A stretch of DNA of 12,169 bases from positions 1 through 12,169 of the forward strand of contig JAKSUP010000021.1 of NCBI GenBank assembly GCA_024408905.1. The letters are read 5' to 3'. Made by a program: the position numbers and the translations under genes. The notes under the pieces were generated by a model. It saw only the letters and a program-made list of their open reading frames with translations, was not told the origin of the DNA and did no database searches. This document shows, piece after piece, positions 5,784 through 12,169 of this stretch. Position 1 is the stretch's first letter. Each line of letters starts with the position of its first letter. The stretch is from a bacterium. Its GTDB lineage: Bacteria; Cyanobacteriota; Vampirovibrionia; Gastranaerophilales; Gastranaerophilaceae.

Positions 5784-6890
5784 TTACAAACTTCTTAAAC
5801 ACTCTGCAATTTTTTGTGTTGCATCATATTTTGCCAAATTTGAAGAATTTTGTTTTAAATAATTTACTTTTATCGGTTTATCTATCAAAGTAAAGAGAGT
5901 TTCTCTAAGAATATTTGGCTCAAGTTCTTTGTCCTCAATATAAATGCAAGCACCCATATCAAGAAGATATTTTGCGTTTATTCTCTGATGGTTAGCAGCT
6001 GCATAAGGGTAAGGAACTAAAATCGGCGCACAATTTGATGCACAAATTTCTGATAAACTCAAAGAGCCGGCTCTGGAAATTACTATATCACTTGATTTTA
6101 AAACCGAAATCATATCATCAAAATAAGGTTTAATAAGCAGTTTTTTATCTTGTTCCCACAAAGGATAATACATATTTAATTTTTCACAAATTTCATCATA
6201 ATTTTTCTTTCCTGTTTGAAAAATTATTTGTATGTCTTTATCTTGAGAAAGTTCTCTTACCAATTCTGCAACAGTATTATTTATTGTTTTTGCACCTTGA
6301 GAACCACCCATAACACAAAGTGTTGTTTTATCTTGTAATCCTAAATTGGCCAGAGCTTCATCTCTCATAAGAGTTTTAAAATCTTCTCTTATAGGATTTC
6401 CTGTTACGGTAGTATTTCTATTTGGAATATATTTTTTAGCCTTTTCAAAAGCTAAAGAAACAAATTTTGCACGTTTAGACAACCTTCTTGAAACAAGCCC
6501 CGGCATTGCATCACAATCATGCATCATATATGGTGTTTTGGTTATAATACATGCAAAAATCATTGGAGCAGAAACATAACCACCGGTTGCAAAAACTGCA
6601 TTTGGTTTGTATTTTTTTATATATTTTATCGAATATAAAATAGCCCTAACAAGTTTAATTCCCCAAATAATAAACTTCGGACTCAATTTTCTTGGCATAC
6701 CTTTTACGCTTACATGTAAAAATTTATAACCCTTATTTGTCGCCAGTTCAAATTCCATATTACGCTTATTTCCAACATAATAGACTTTTGCGTCCTTACT
6801 TAATTCATCAGCAACAGCAAGTGCCGGGTAAATATGTCCTCCTGTCCCGCCACCGGTGACAAAATAGGACCGATTATATACTTCTGACAT
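5784..6890 (-). CDS. murG: UDP-GlcNAc:lipid I GlcNAc-transferase MurG
   Basis: A 368-aa GT28 glycosyltransferase. It transfers GlcNAc from UDP-GlcNAc to lipid I on the inner face of the membrane, making lipid II. The N-terminal domain carries TGGGTGGHIYPALA (12-25) and the second glycine loop ATGGYVSAP (101-109). TGNPIRED (163-170) is followed by the C-terminal UDP-GlcNAc domain with GGSQGAKTINN (195-205), SRAGSLSLSEI (272-282) and PYPYAAANHQ (293-302). The usual HEQN or HESN segment is HDCD here (124-127). AAGGA lies about 9 bases before the ATG, and the gene overlaps the 3' end of ftsW by 17 bases. No murC follows, unlike many dcw clusters. Confidence 0.95.
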   Translation of the reverse strand: MSEVYNRSYFVTGGGTGGHIYPALAVADELSKDAKVYYVGNKRNMEFELATNKGYKFLHVSVKGMPRKLSPKFIIWGIKLVRAILYSIKYIKKYKPNAVFATGGYVSAPMIFACIITKTPYMMHDCDAMPGLVSRRLSKRAKFVSLAFEKAKKYIPNRNTTVTGNPIREDFKTLMRDEALANLGLQDKTTLCVMGGSQGAKTINNTVAELVRELSQDKDIQIIFQTGKKNYDEICEKLNMYYPLWEQDKKLLIKPYFDDMISVLKSSDIVISRAGSLSLSEICASNCAPILVPYPYAAANHQRINAKYLLDMGACIYIEDKELEPNILRETLFTLIDKPIKVNYLKQNSSNLAKYDATQKIAECLRSL

Positions 6891-7992
6891 TATTATATTT
6901 CCTTATTCTTTTTACATTATCTTTTGATATATTCAATAAAATTCCAACCATCATTAATGACACCATAACAGAAGATCCACCATAACTAACAAACGGCATC
7001 GGGACACCGGTTGCAGGAACGAAAGAACTTGCAACCCACATATTTAAAAATCCTTGAAAACATATTGAGAATGTTAATCCGAGAGCAAGCAATTTCCCAT
7101 ACATATCTTGGCATTTTGTTGCGATTAAAAATCCTCTTTGCAGAATTGTCCAGAATAAACATATCAACAATAGACACCCAATAAACCCATGTTCTTCTCC
7201 AATTACAGCATATATGAAGTCTGTATGTGCTTCAGGAAGCCACGCAAGTTTTTGTTTTGAAGCACCATATCCTACACCCCAAAAACCACCAGATGCAAAT
7301 GCAACAAGAGATTGAATGACATTATATCCTGCACCAAGAGGGTCAGCATAGGGATTTAACCAAGTAGAAATTCTTGAAGATTGGTAACTGTGCATACCTT
7401 TCCATAATAACAAAGGAATTAATGCGCCTGCACTCCACAATACAAGTTTTAAAGAGCCTCCTGCACACAAAAATATAGTAACTGCAGTTGCCAATAATAA
7501 AATTATCATACTTAAATTTGGCTGCAAATAGATTAATCCCAACATTATAAATATAGGTAAGTATGCAGTTACAAATTTATTTTGATCAAAAACTTCCGTA
7601 TTTCTATAAAAAACACCTGCAAGTAAAAGTACAATTGCAGGTTTTGCAAATTCTGACGGTTGTAAACTTATCGGCCCAAGATTTATCCATCTTTGCGCAC
7701 CATTAACCGTTACACCACCTACTTTTACCCAAATAAGCATTGCAACAACAAAGTACGCAAAAGGAATTGTGTATGCCATAAGTTTTTTGTAATGAAAGTT
7801 TGAGAAAAATCTTAAAAGAACAAAACCGATAGCCACTCCCAAAGCTTGTTGAATTAAAAATTTAAGAGGACTAACCCCCATATCAATACATTTTGGAGCG
7901 CTTGCAGAAAATATAGCCATCATCCCTATTACAACAAGAAATATAACAGCAACCAAGAGTGGTCTGTCTGACTGCATATTTTGCTGACTCAT
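6874..7992 (-). CDS. ftsW: Septal peptidoglycan polymerase FtsW (SEDS)
   Basis: An integral membrane SEDS glycosyltransferase with about 10 membrane helices, which polymerises lipid II at the division site. Recognisable blocks are GAQRWINLGPISLQPSEFAK, then QPNLSM, then the extracellular loop GVGYGASKQKLAWLPEAHTDF with the catalytic-type Asp in HTDF, and finally GVPMPFVSYGGSS. The operon position between murD and murG favours FtsW over RodA. The QPNLS form, instead of QPDLG, is as I recall it in cyanobacterial FtsW. Start choice is open: the frame extends to 8085 with ATGs at 8058 and 8028. I chose 7992 (MSQQNM, 372 aa) because AGAAG lies 8 bases upstream and the length fits the family; a start at 8028 would overlap murD. 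Confidence 0.9.
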   Translation of the reverse strand: MSQQNMQSDRPLLVAVIFLVVIGMMAIFSASAPKCIDMGVSPLKFLIQQALGVAIGFVLLRFFSNFHYKKLMAYTIPFAYFVVAMLIWVKVGGVTVNGAQRWINLGPISLQPSEFAKPAIVLLLAGVFYRNTEVFDQNKFVTAYLPIFIMLGLIYLQPNLSMIILLLATAVTIFLCAGGSLKLVLWSAGALIPLLLWKGMHSYQSSRISTWLNPYADPLGAGYNVIQSLVAFASGGFWGVGYGASKQKLAWLPEAHTDFIYAVIGEEHGFIGCLLLICLFWTILQRGFLIATKCQDMYGKLLALGLTFSICFQGFLNMWVASSFVPATGVPMPFVSYGGSSVMVSLMMVGILLNISKDNVKRIRKYNNVRSI

Positions 7993-8011
7993 TTTTGTTT
8001 CTTCTATTTCA

Positions 8012-9340
8012 CTATTTTGAAAGGACATACTCTTTAAAAACTTCTCCTCTGTGTTCATAGCTTTTGAACATATCAAAACTTGCACATGCCGGTGACAGAA
8101 GAACTACATCCGGTTTTAAACTTATCGCTTTATCTATTGCTGTTTCCAAAGTTTGTTCTCTAATTATATTACTAAAACCGTTCTTTTCCAAATTTTCTTC
8201 AAATCTTTCTGTGGCTTCTCCAATTAAAAGAACTGTTTTAATATGTTTATTTATGGAATTACACATTTCGGTTAAATCTGTATTTTTATCTCTGCCACCT
8301 AAAATCAAAGCAACATCAACATTGTTAAATGAATCGATTGCAACAATTGAAGCTTCAGGATTGGTAGCTTTTGAATCATTATAAAATGTTATTCCGTCCA
8401 TTTCTCTTATTTTTTCTAATCTGTGTTCAGGCGCTCTAAAAGACATTATGCTGTTTTTAATTGTTTCATTTTCAATACCGACAAGTTTTGCGCAAATAAT
8501 TCCACACATAATATTTTGGTAATTGTGATGACCAACCAAAGGACAATCTTTTAAGTTAATAATTTTTTCTTCTTGGTCATCTTCTTTGTACCATAATGCA
8601 TCAGATTTGATATAACATGCATTTGGATAACCTTCTGTATCGAATAAAAAGACTTTTGATTTATTACATTTTTTAGCAAATTCTAATAATTTTTCATCTT
8701 TTGCGTTTAAAATTGCATATTTAGGAGCTTGTTTACCTAAAAATAATTTAGCTTTTGCTTTAAAGTAATTTTCAAGTCCTTCATGCCAATCTATATGATC
8801 AGGCGTAAAATTTGTCCAACATGAAATAAACGGTTTAAATTCTTCAGTCATTTGAGCTTGATAAGAACTTATTTCACAAACTAAAAAATCGCTGTCATTT
8901 TCCATCAATGATGTTGGAGGAACACCAATATTTCCACAATAAGGTGCATCAAAATTTTCACTTAGAATATGTGACACAAGAGAGGTTGTTGTTGTTTTCC
9001 CATTAGTTCCTGTTATTGCAATAAACGGTATATCAGAATTTTGGTAAGCAACTTCAATTTCAGAAATGATAGGAATATTCCGGCTTTGAATTCTTTTAAA
9101 AATTTCTGATTTAGGTGGAATACCGGGACTTGTAACAGCATAGCTTGAACCTTCTATAAATTCATCACTATGTGAACCGTATTCTACTTTTATACCTAAT
9201 TTTTCTAATTCTTTTACTTGAGCTAAATCTACGTCTTTTTTTGATTCCGTTAAATATATGTCATAATCTAATGTCTTTAAATATTTAGCAGCAGAAATAC
9301 CACTTTTTGACAAACCTAATACTAAAACTTTCTCAGTCAT
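8012..9340 (-). CDS. murD: UDP-MurNAc-L-Ala:D-Glu ligase MurD
   Basis: A 442-aa Mur ligase. It adds D-glutamate to UDP-MurNAc-L-Ala using ATP, in the cytoplasm. The N-terminal Rossmann domain starts VLVLGLSKSGISAAKYL, as in MurD, and binds the uracil nucleotide. The central ATPase has the P-loop GTNGKTTTT (111-119), the metal-binding Glu in CEISSYQ (E157) and the Lys likely carbamylated in KAKAKLF (K198). The C-terminal domain shows HRLEK (307-311), NDSKATNPEA (321-330) and LLSPACASFDMFKSYEHRG (414-432), the D-Glu binding end. GGAG lies 9 bases before the ATG. It is the first gene of the operon and its stop lies 19 bases before the chosen ftsW start. Confidence 0.95.
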   Translation of the reverse strand: MTEKVLVLGLSKSGISAAKYLKTLDYDIYLTESKKDVDLAQVKELEKLGIKVEYGSHSDEFIEGSSYAVTSPGIPPKSEIFKRIQSRNIPIISEIEVAYQNSDIPFIAITGTNGKTTTTSLVSHILSENFDAPYCGNIGVPPTSLMENDSDFLVCEISSYQAQMTEEFKPFISCWTNFTPDHIDWHEGLENYFKAKAKLFLGKQAPKYAILNAKDEKLLEFAKKCNKSKVFLFDTEGYPNACYIKSDALWYKEDDQEEKIINLKDCPLVGHHNYQNIMCGIICAKLVGIENETIKNSIMSFRAPEHRLEKIREMDGITFYNDSKATNPEASIVAIDSFNNVDVALILGGRDKNTDLTEMCNSINKHIKTVLLIGEATERFEENLEKNGFSNIIREQTLETAIDKAISLKPDVVLLSPACASFDMFKSYEHRGEVFKEYVLSK

Positions 9341-9386
9341 TTATATCTTCTCCAATTAATTTGATTTTACTCCAAAAAAATAGAAG

Positions 9387-9404
9387 AAAAAAGTATTAAA
9401 TACT
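9387..9404 (-). terminator. Weak terminator candidate after the ALS gene
   Basis: On the minus strand, AGTATT-T-AATACT (9392-9404) is followed by a run of T residues. The stem is only 6 bp and nearly all AT, so it may not stop transcription. If it does, murD has its own promoter in the 90-base gap; if not, the ALS gene and the mur genes share transcripts. Confidence 0.25.
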
Positions 9405-9430
9405 AATTTTCACGCTTTTATGTTTTAAAA

Positions 9431-11086
9431 TTAGATTTCTTCAAAAGAATCTATCGCAATATCAATTATGGCAGTACCGTTATGAGAGATTGCTTTATTA
9501 AGCGCAGGGATAAGTTCGGCATAGGTCGACACTCTTATTGCGTACAAATCGTAGGCTTCTGCTATTTTTGTGAAATCAGGATTTATCATTTCAACCTGAT
9601 AACGCTGATTGTAAATTTTTTCTTGCAGTTGACGTACCATGCCAAGATAACCGTTATTCATAATAATAATTTTTACAGGAATTTGGTGTTCTCTGCATGT
9701 AGCAAGCTCTTGCAAATTCATTTGAAAAGAACCGTCGCCTGTAATATTCAAAACAAGACTATCCGGATTAGCTATTTGTACTCCGATTGCTGCCGGAAGT
9801 CCAAAACCCATAGTCCCAAGGCCACCTGATGTTATGAATTTTTTAGGTTTGTTAAAATTAAAAAACTGTGCCGTTAATAATTGATGTTGACCGACATCAG
9901 TTACAACAACCGGTTCAAGTTGTTTTGTGTATTCATAGATTGTTCTTAATACGCTTGAAGATTGAAGTTTTGGCGATTTTGATTTCTTTATGCTGTTTTC
10001 TTCTCTCAAAATATTTATTTTGCTATGCCAAGATAACAAATTTTTAACATCATAAGAAGTTAACCTTTCCAAAAGCCCTTTTACAAAAACACTTGAATCA
10101 GAAACAATTCCAAGTTCAAAATCTTTTGAAATATCCTTCATATTAACGCTTATTATTTTAGCATTTTGAGCAAACAACGGGTTTTTGCAGGTTGTTCTAT
10201 CAGAAAAACTTACCCCGAGGGCAATAATCAAATCTGAATTATTGAGTGCAATATTAGCTAAACGAGAGCCGTTAATTCCAATCATACCGAGATATAAATC
10301 TTTTTCGGATGGATAAATGCCTATACCCATTAAAGTTGAAGTTACAGGGATATGAGTTTTTTCAACCAATAATTTGATTTCGTTAACTGCATCAACTGCA
10401 CCACCACCCAATAATAACAATGGTGATTTTGCTTCTTTAATCAATTTCAAAGCTTTTTGAAAATCATGTTCTTGAACAATCGGTAATTTCTTTTGGTGCA
10501 AGAATTTTTCAGGCTTATGATTATATTTTGATTCTAAAATATTTCTTGGAATTGCAACAACAACAGGCCCTTTTTCTCCTGAATTTGCAACTGTGTATGC
10601 CTCATGGATAACTTGTTTTATGTCATCTTTAGAAGTCACTAAATAATTCTTTTTGCAACAAGATTTGGTCATAGAAATTATATCAAGTTTTTGAAAAACC
10701 TTACCTTTAGTGTTATTTGAAGGAACATCACCGGCAATAATCACCAAAGGAGTTGAATCAGCATAGGCATTTGCAATTCCTGTCATAGTGTTTGTAAACC
10801 CGGGGCCGGATGTAACAAGAACAACACCGGGTTTTCCGGTGATACGAGCATAACCTTCTGCCATATGAACAGCCGCCTGCTCGTGACGTACAAGGATATG
10901 ACGAATATTTTGAGCATTAAATAATTCGTTATAAATACTCAAGACAGTTGCTCCGGGGTAGCCAAAAATTCTGTTTGCACCGAGTTCAGAAAGTGTTTCA
11001 ACGAGAACATGCGCACATGTTTTTAATGAACTTGAAAATACTTTTTTTATCCCTATATTTTCTTTTGTATCTAAAAGATTTGCCAT
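9431..11086 (-). CDS. ilvB: Acetolactate synthase large subunit-like ThDP enzyme
   Basis: A 551-aa three-domain thiamine-diphosphate enzyme. The Pyr domain (about 20-180) has GYPGATVLSIY (42-52) and the catalytic Glu in RHEQ (E69). A central domain spans about 200-340. The PP domain (about 380-551) has GGLGTMGFGLPAAIG (421-435) and the ThDP/metal motif from GDGS (450-453) to MNN (476-478). Overall similarity is to acetohydroxyacid synthase, the first step of branched-chain amino acid synthesis. Odd points: the usual MVRQWQ is MVRQLQ (L487), FQE is FQK (K133), and D-x-P-K is A-I-P-R (178-181). No ilvN regulatory subunit is adjacent. A related ThDP decarboxylase or ligase with other substrates is possible. 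No ribosome site precedes the ATG. Confidence 0.8.
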   Translation of the reverse strand: MANLLDTKENIGIKKVFSSSLKTCAHVLVETLSELGANRIFGYPGATVLSIYNELFNAQNIRHILVRHEQAAVHMAEGYARITGKPGVVLVTSGPGFTNTMTGIANAYADSTPLVIIAGDVPSNNTKGKVFQKLDIISMTKSCCKKNYLVTSKDDIKQVIHEAYTVANSGEKGPVVVAIPRNILESKYNHKPEKFLHQKKLPIVQEHDFQKALKLIKEAKSPLLLLGGGAVDAVNEIKLLVEKTHIPVTSTLMGIGIYPSEKDLYLGMIGINGSRLANIALNNSDLIIALGVSFSDRTTCKNPLFAQNAKIISVNMKDISKDFELGIVSDSSVFVKGLLERLTSYDVKNLLSWHSKINILREENSIKKSKSPKLQSSSVLRTIYEYTKQLEPVVVTDVGQHQLLTAQFFNFNKPKKFITSGGLGTMGFGLPAAIGVQIANPDSLVLNITGDGSFQMNLQELATCREHQIPVKIIIMNNGYLGMVRQLQEKIYNQRYQVEMINPDFTKIAEAYDLYAIRVSTYAELIPALNKAISHNGTAIIDIAIDSFEEI

Positions 11087-11096
11087 AGCGTAATTA

Positions 11097-11102
11097 ATTA
11101 TA
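11097..11102 (-). promoter_or_regulatory. -10 box giving a near-leaderless ALS transcript
   Basis: A perfect TATAAT on the minus strand ends only 10 bases before the ATG at 11086, so transcription would start about 4-5 bases ahead of the start codon. The -35 is weak (TGCTTA at 16 bp). No Shine-Dalgarno is visible, which agrees with a leaderless or near-leaderless mRNA. Confidence 0.45.
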
Positions 11103-11185
11103 CAACAAAATGAAAAATTAAGCAGTTGATATAGCGCTTTAGTATAAGAGTATAGAACGATGTAATTAACTTACTTGATTATATA

Positions 11186-11222
11186 TTTACAAATTTAGTA
11201 CTTTAATGGTATCTTATATATA
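11186..11222 (+). promoter_or_regulatory. Promoter region of the adenylate kinase gene
   Basis: Two overlapping possibilities: TTTACA (11186-11191) with TATCTT 18 bp later, or TTTAGT (11194-11199) with TATATA (11217-11222) 17 bp later. The first leaves room for the AAAGGGA ribosome site at 11224-11230, so it is preferred. The region is shared with the divergent ALS promoter. Confidence 0.35.
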
Positions 11223-11237
11223 GAAAGGGATATAAAT

Positions 11238-12032
11238 ATGCAAGTACAAGCTCTCAATACAATGCCAAATTATGGTATTAATTTCCAACACAAATCTATT
11301 ACAAAACCTGTGACAACGAAAATTGTAAAAAATGTAGGATGTGATAGCGTATCTTTTACTAATAGTGCTAAAAATTATGCTAAGAAAGTGATTATAATGT
11401 TAGGCGCACCAAATAGTGGAAAAGGCACTTATTCAAGACAAATTTCAGCAAAATATTCTATTCCACAGATTAGTACAGGTGACATTTTACGTAACGAAGT
11501 TAAGCAAGGCACTGAATTAGGTAAAAAAGCACAAGATTATATGAGCGCTGGAGGATTAGTTCCTGACGATTTAATATTGGATATATTTAAATCAAGGATA
11601 AAGATGCCAGACTGTGCGCGAGGATTTATATTAGATGGTTTTCCGAGGACTGTAAAACAGGCAGAAAAACTTGACAAATTATTAAAAGAAGATAAAAATA
11701 TCGATGTTAGAATTATTAATTTGGACGTAGACGAAAATATATTATTTGAACGCTCTGCTAAACGATACATGTGCAAAAATTGTTCTAGAACATATTCTTT
11801 GGAGAAATACAATCCAGAAATTTCCAAATGCGAATGTGGTGGACAACTTATAAAAAGAGCAGATGACAAACCCGAAGTATTAGCAAAACGACTTGTTAGC
11901 TATAAAGATCAAAGTTTGCCATTAATTGATTTCTATTCTGACAAAGTTGAGAATATTGCCGTACATGATAATAACATAATACTTGAAACTTTTATGGAAA
12001 AAATATATAGTATACTTGATTCTTCTAAATAA
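11238..12032 (+). CDS. adk: Adenylate kinase with N-terminal extension
   Basis: A 264-aa protein whose residues 50-264 are a long-form adenylate kinase (ATP + AMP to 2 ADP). It has the P-loop GAPNSGKGT (56-64), the AMP-binding segment STGDILRNEV (79-88), GFILDGFPRT (129-138), a LID domain with four Cys (C179, C182, C198, C200), then RADDKPEVLAKRL. Most bacterial Adk begin 2-5 residues before the P-loop strand; here 49 residues precede it, polar and probably disordered, with two F-motifs: YGINFQHKS (12-20) and CDSVSFTNS (35-43). The LID Cys pattern ends CxC where CxxC is usual. AAAGGGA lies 7 bases before the ATG, supporting the long form. Canonical adk usually lies in a ribosomal-protein operon, so this could be a second, targeted copy (inference). 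Confidence 0.85.
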   Translation: MQVQALNTMPNYGINFQHKSITKPVTTKIVKNVGCDSVSFTNSAKNYAKKVIIMLGAPNSGKGTYSRQISAKYSIPQISTGDILRNEVKQGTELGKKAQDYMSAGGLVPDDLILDIFKSRIKMPDCARGFILDGFPRTVKQAEKLDKLLKEDKNIDVRIINLDVDENILFERSAKRYMCKNCSRTYSLEKYNPEISKCECGGQLIKRADDKPEVLAKRLVSYKDQSLPLIDFYSDKVENIAVHDNNIILETFMEKIYSILDSSK

Positions 12033-12071
12033 TAAAAATTAATATAAAATTAAAACAATAAAATAAAGAGG

Positions 12072-12100
12072 TTGATTTCTAATTTTGTTTGAATTAATAT
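12072..12100 (+). promoter_or_regulatory. Promoter of the right-edge RNA
   Basis: TTGATT (12072-12077) and TAATAT (12095-12100) are exactly 17 bp apart. The start point would be near 12107, immediately before a strongly folding sequence and with no ORF or ribosome site following inside the window. Confidence 0.6.
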
Positions 12101-12106
12101 TGGGTT

Positions 12107-12169
12107 ACACTCGTCGGGATGTGGCGCAGTTTGACTCTGCCGACGAGGAAGATTAAGTATCTTCCGAGG
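12107..12169 (+). ncRNA. 5' end of a structured RNA, possibly RNase P RNA (partial)
   Basis: GC-rich, highly folding sequence at the window edge. CTCGTCGG (12110-12117) can pair with CCGACGAG (12140-12147), and GGAAGAT (12147-12153) pairs with ATCTTCC (12159-12165) across a 5-nt loop, followed directly by GAGG. In bacterial RNase P RNA the P3 hairpin is followed by the near-universal GAGGAAAGUCC; in E. coli this begins about nt 61, and here GAGG begins about nt 60 from the predicted start. The hairpin also resembles P3 of B. subtilis. Against this, the 8-bp local stem would compete with P1/P2, and 12115-12133 equals the first 19 bases of a typical tRNA-Pro. The identity rests on bases beyond the window. 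Confidence 0.45.

Noticed and set aside
6986..7177. 63-aa minus ORF inside ftsW
   Set aside because: Out-of-frame shadow of a clearly conserved SEDS protein.
11537..11869. 110-aa antisense ORF in adk
   Set aside because: Complement of conserved adenylate kinase motifs; no start signal.
12115..12169. Complete tRNA-Pro gene
   Set aside because: Only the first 19 bases match; there is no D-arm closure, anticodon arm or T-arm within the window.

Overview
The window is AT-rich bacterial chromosomal DNA with mostly ordinary housekeeping genes and a few lineage-specific membrane or surface-type proteins. No gene here fixes the taxon. Several traits together suggest the gut non-photosynthetic sister group of Cyanobacteria (Melainabacteria/Vampirovibrionia, Gastranaerophilales-like): low GC, a cyanobacteria-like QPNLS loop in FtsW, and unknown proteins whose N-termini carry a short N-x-I/L-x-F-x-basic/G motif. 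This assignment is an inference of moderate strength.

Layout. Bases 1-310 hold no gene but many short palindromes and a long inverted repeat. Bases 480-636 look like a minute transcription unit: a -10 box, a Shine-Dalgarno, a 20-codon ORF and a strong terminator. An 86-aa charged protein (719-979, +) meets tail-to-tail a 147-aa single-pass membrane protein (982-1425, -). A PilZ c-di-GMP receptor (1533-2168, -) is divergent from a HAD hydrolase (2266-2952, +), whose end overlaps yidD (2946-3155, +). Bases 3156-3869 are a repeat-rich gap with a decapitated helix-turn-helix gene, a strong terminator and remnants of three kinds of dispersed palindromic repeat. A 485-aa unknown membrane/coiled-coil protein follows (3870-5327, -).

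The minus-strand block 9340 to 5409 is a peptidoglycan operon: murD, ftsW, murG, a DUF1653 gene and a 52-aa ORF coupled to it by an ATGA overlap. MurD adds D-Glu to the UDP-MurNAc peptide, MurG makes lipid II and FtsW polymerises lipid II at the septum, so the core genes form one pathway. Upstream of it, in the same direction, lies an acetolactate-synthase-type ThDP enzyme (9431-11086) with altered active-site positions and an apparently near-leaderless promoter. Divergent from that is an adenylate kinase with an unusual 49-residue N-terminal extension (11238-12032, +).

The last 60 bases are probably the 5' end of a structured RNA with its own near-consensus promoter. The architecture fits the start of RNase P RNA, but the window ends just before the diagnostic core.

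The most unusual points are the recurring N-terminal motif (including on an adenylate kinase), the tiny promoter-ORF-terminator unit, the 52-aa gene in the mur operon, the ALS active-site substitutions and the RNA at the right edge. I see no CRISPR array, intact insertion sequence, rRNA or complete tRNA.
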